Shown here: positions 5,144 to 5,307 of the stretch, piece by piece
Numbering within the stretch: the stretch's first letter is position 1
How the letters are laid out: every line of letters starts with the position of its first letter
Origin: Holosporales bacterium
Lineage (GTDB): Bacteria; Pseudomonadota; Alphaproteobacteria; BNTO01
Direction: 5' to 3'
Length of the DNA: 5,307 nt
NCBI GenBank assembly: GCA_031257945.1
Contig: JAIRNU010000023.1
Location: 1 to 5,307, forward strand
Position numbers and translations under genes: made by a program
The notes under the pieces: model-generated
Databases searched by the model: none
The model's input: the letters and a program-made list of their open reading frames with translations, nothing else
Told to the model about the DNA's origin: nothing

Positions 5144-5307
5144 ATGCCACAAGATTCACTAGCAGTCTGTTGGATTGTTTCGACGTTAATACCAGTAAAA
5201 TTGCAGTTAAAAGCCGGGGATACTTTACAAATTAATGTCGATTTTACCTCAAATGAAGATAAACATCTCGTCCTTATGGCCTCGTTGGTTGTTAACGGCG
5301 AGAAGGC
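5144..5307 (+). CDS. N-terminal part of an unidentified protein, cut by window edge
   Basis: From ATG 5144 the frame is open to the edge (54 complete codons), and it is also open upstream to a TAA at 5045. The visible product has IPVKLQLKAGDTLQINVDFT and then a hydrophobic stretch ending VVNGEK, with the alternating polar/hydrophobic pattern of beta strands, so it looks like real coding sequence. It loosely recalls the C-terminal beta-sandwich of some HEAT-repeat DNA-alkylation-repair proteins, but the usual 200 or so preceding residues are missing, so I do not assign it. The start is uncertain: the only nearby GGAG (5125-5128) is 15 bases before the ATG. An overlapping 50-residue frame from ATG 5083 (MDISPLITRYFSPAGE...) ends at 5235. 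A frameshift joining the two is possible, which would make this a broken gene. Confidence 0.45.
   Translation, partial: MPQDSLAVCWIVSTLIPVKLQLKAGDTLQINVDFTSNEDKHLVLMASLVVNGEK

Overview
The window looks like chromosomal DNA of an obligate intracellular alphaproteobacterium of the order Rickettsiales, most likely an Anaplasmataceae member of the moderate-GC, Anaplasma-like kind. The short membrane-anchored phosphatidylserine decarboxylase resembles the rickettsial form, genes are single and well spaced, and decayed genes and mobile-element remnants are common. The genus is an inference; no gene here settles it.

Layout, left to right. Positions 1-276 are mostly non-coding. A small secreted-protein gene on the + strand (277 to about 750) is broken by an in-frame TAA and by a probable frameshift at a run of eight T. 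It runs into a short transposase remnant on the - strand (750 to about 1007), which lies against and overlaps the 3' end of psd (973-1680, -). Next on the same strand come a polytopic DUF4153-like membrane protein (1859-2992), a 249-base gap with one inverted repeat, and a 399-residue exported protein with acidic and Ala/Pro/Lys repeats (3242-4441). A tRNA-Gln(CUG) gene (4548-4621, -) follows, with the CCA end encoded.

The right end holds the clearest mobile-element signal: the 3' end of a group II intron on the - strand. It has a complete 34-nt domain V and a domain VI with a bulged branch-point adenosine, and the predicted 3' splice site is near 4889. No reverse-transcriptase reading frame is attached, and different-looking sequence with a + strand reading frame starts within about 150 bases, so it looks like a 5'-truncated, dead copy. 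A partial + strand reading frame (5144 to the edge) ends the window.

The intact genes (psd, the DUF4153-like protein, the exported protein and tRNA-Gln) are all on the - strand, but the spacing of 100-250 bases does not suggest one tight operon. psd makes phosphatidylethanolamine; the other two proteins are envelope or secreted proteins of unknown role. I found no convincing new multi-gene system. The points most worth following are the group II intron remnant, the transposase scar at psd, the broken secreted-protein gene, the repeat-rich exported protein, and a 16-base sequence present in inverted orientation near both ends of the window.
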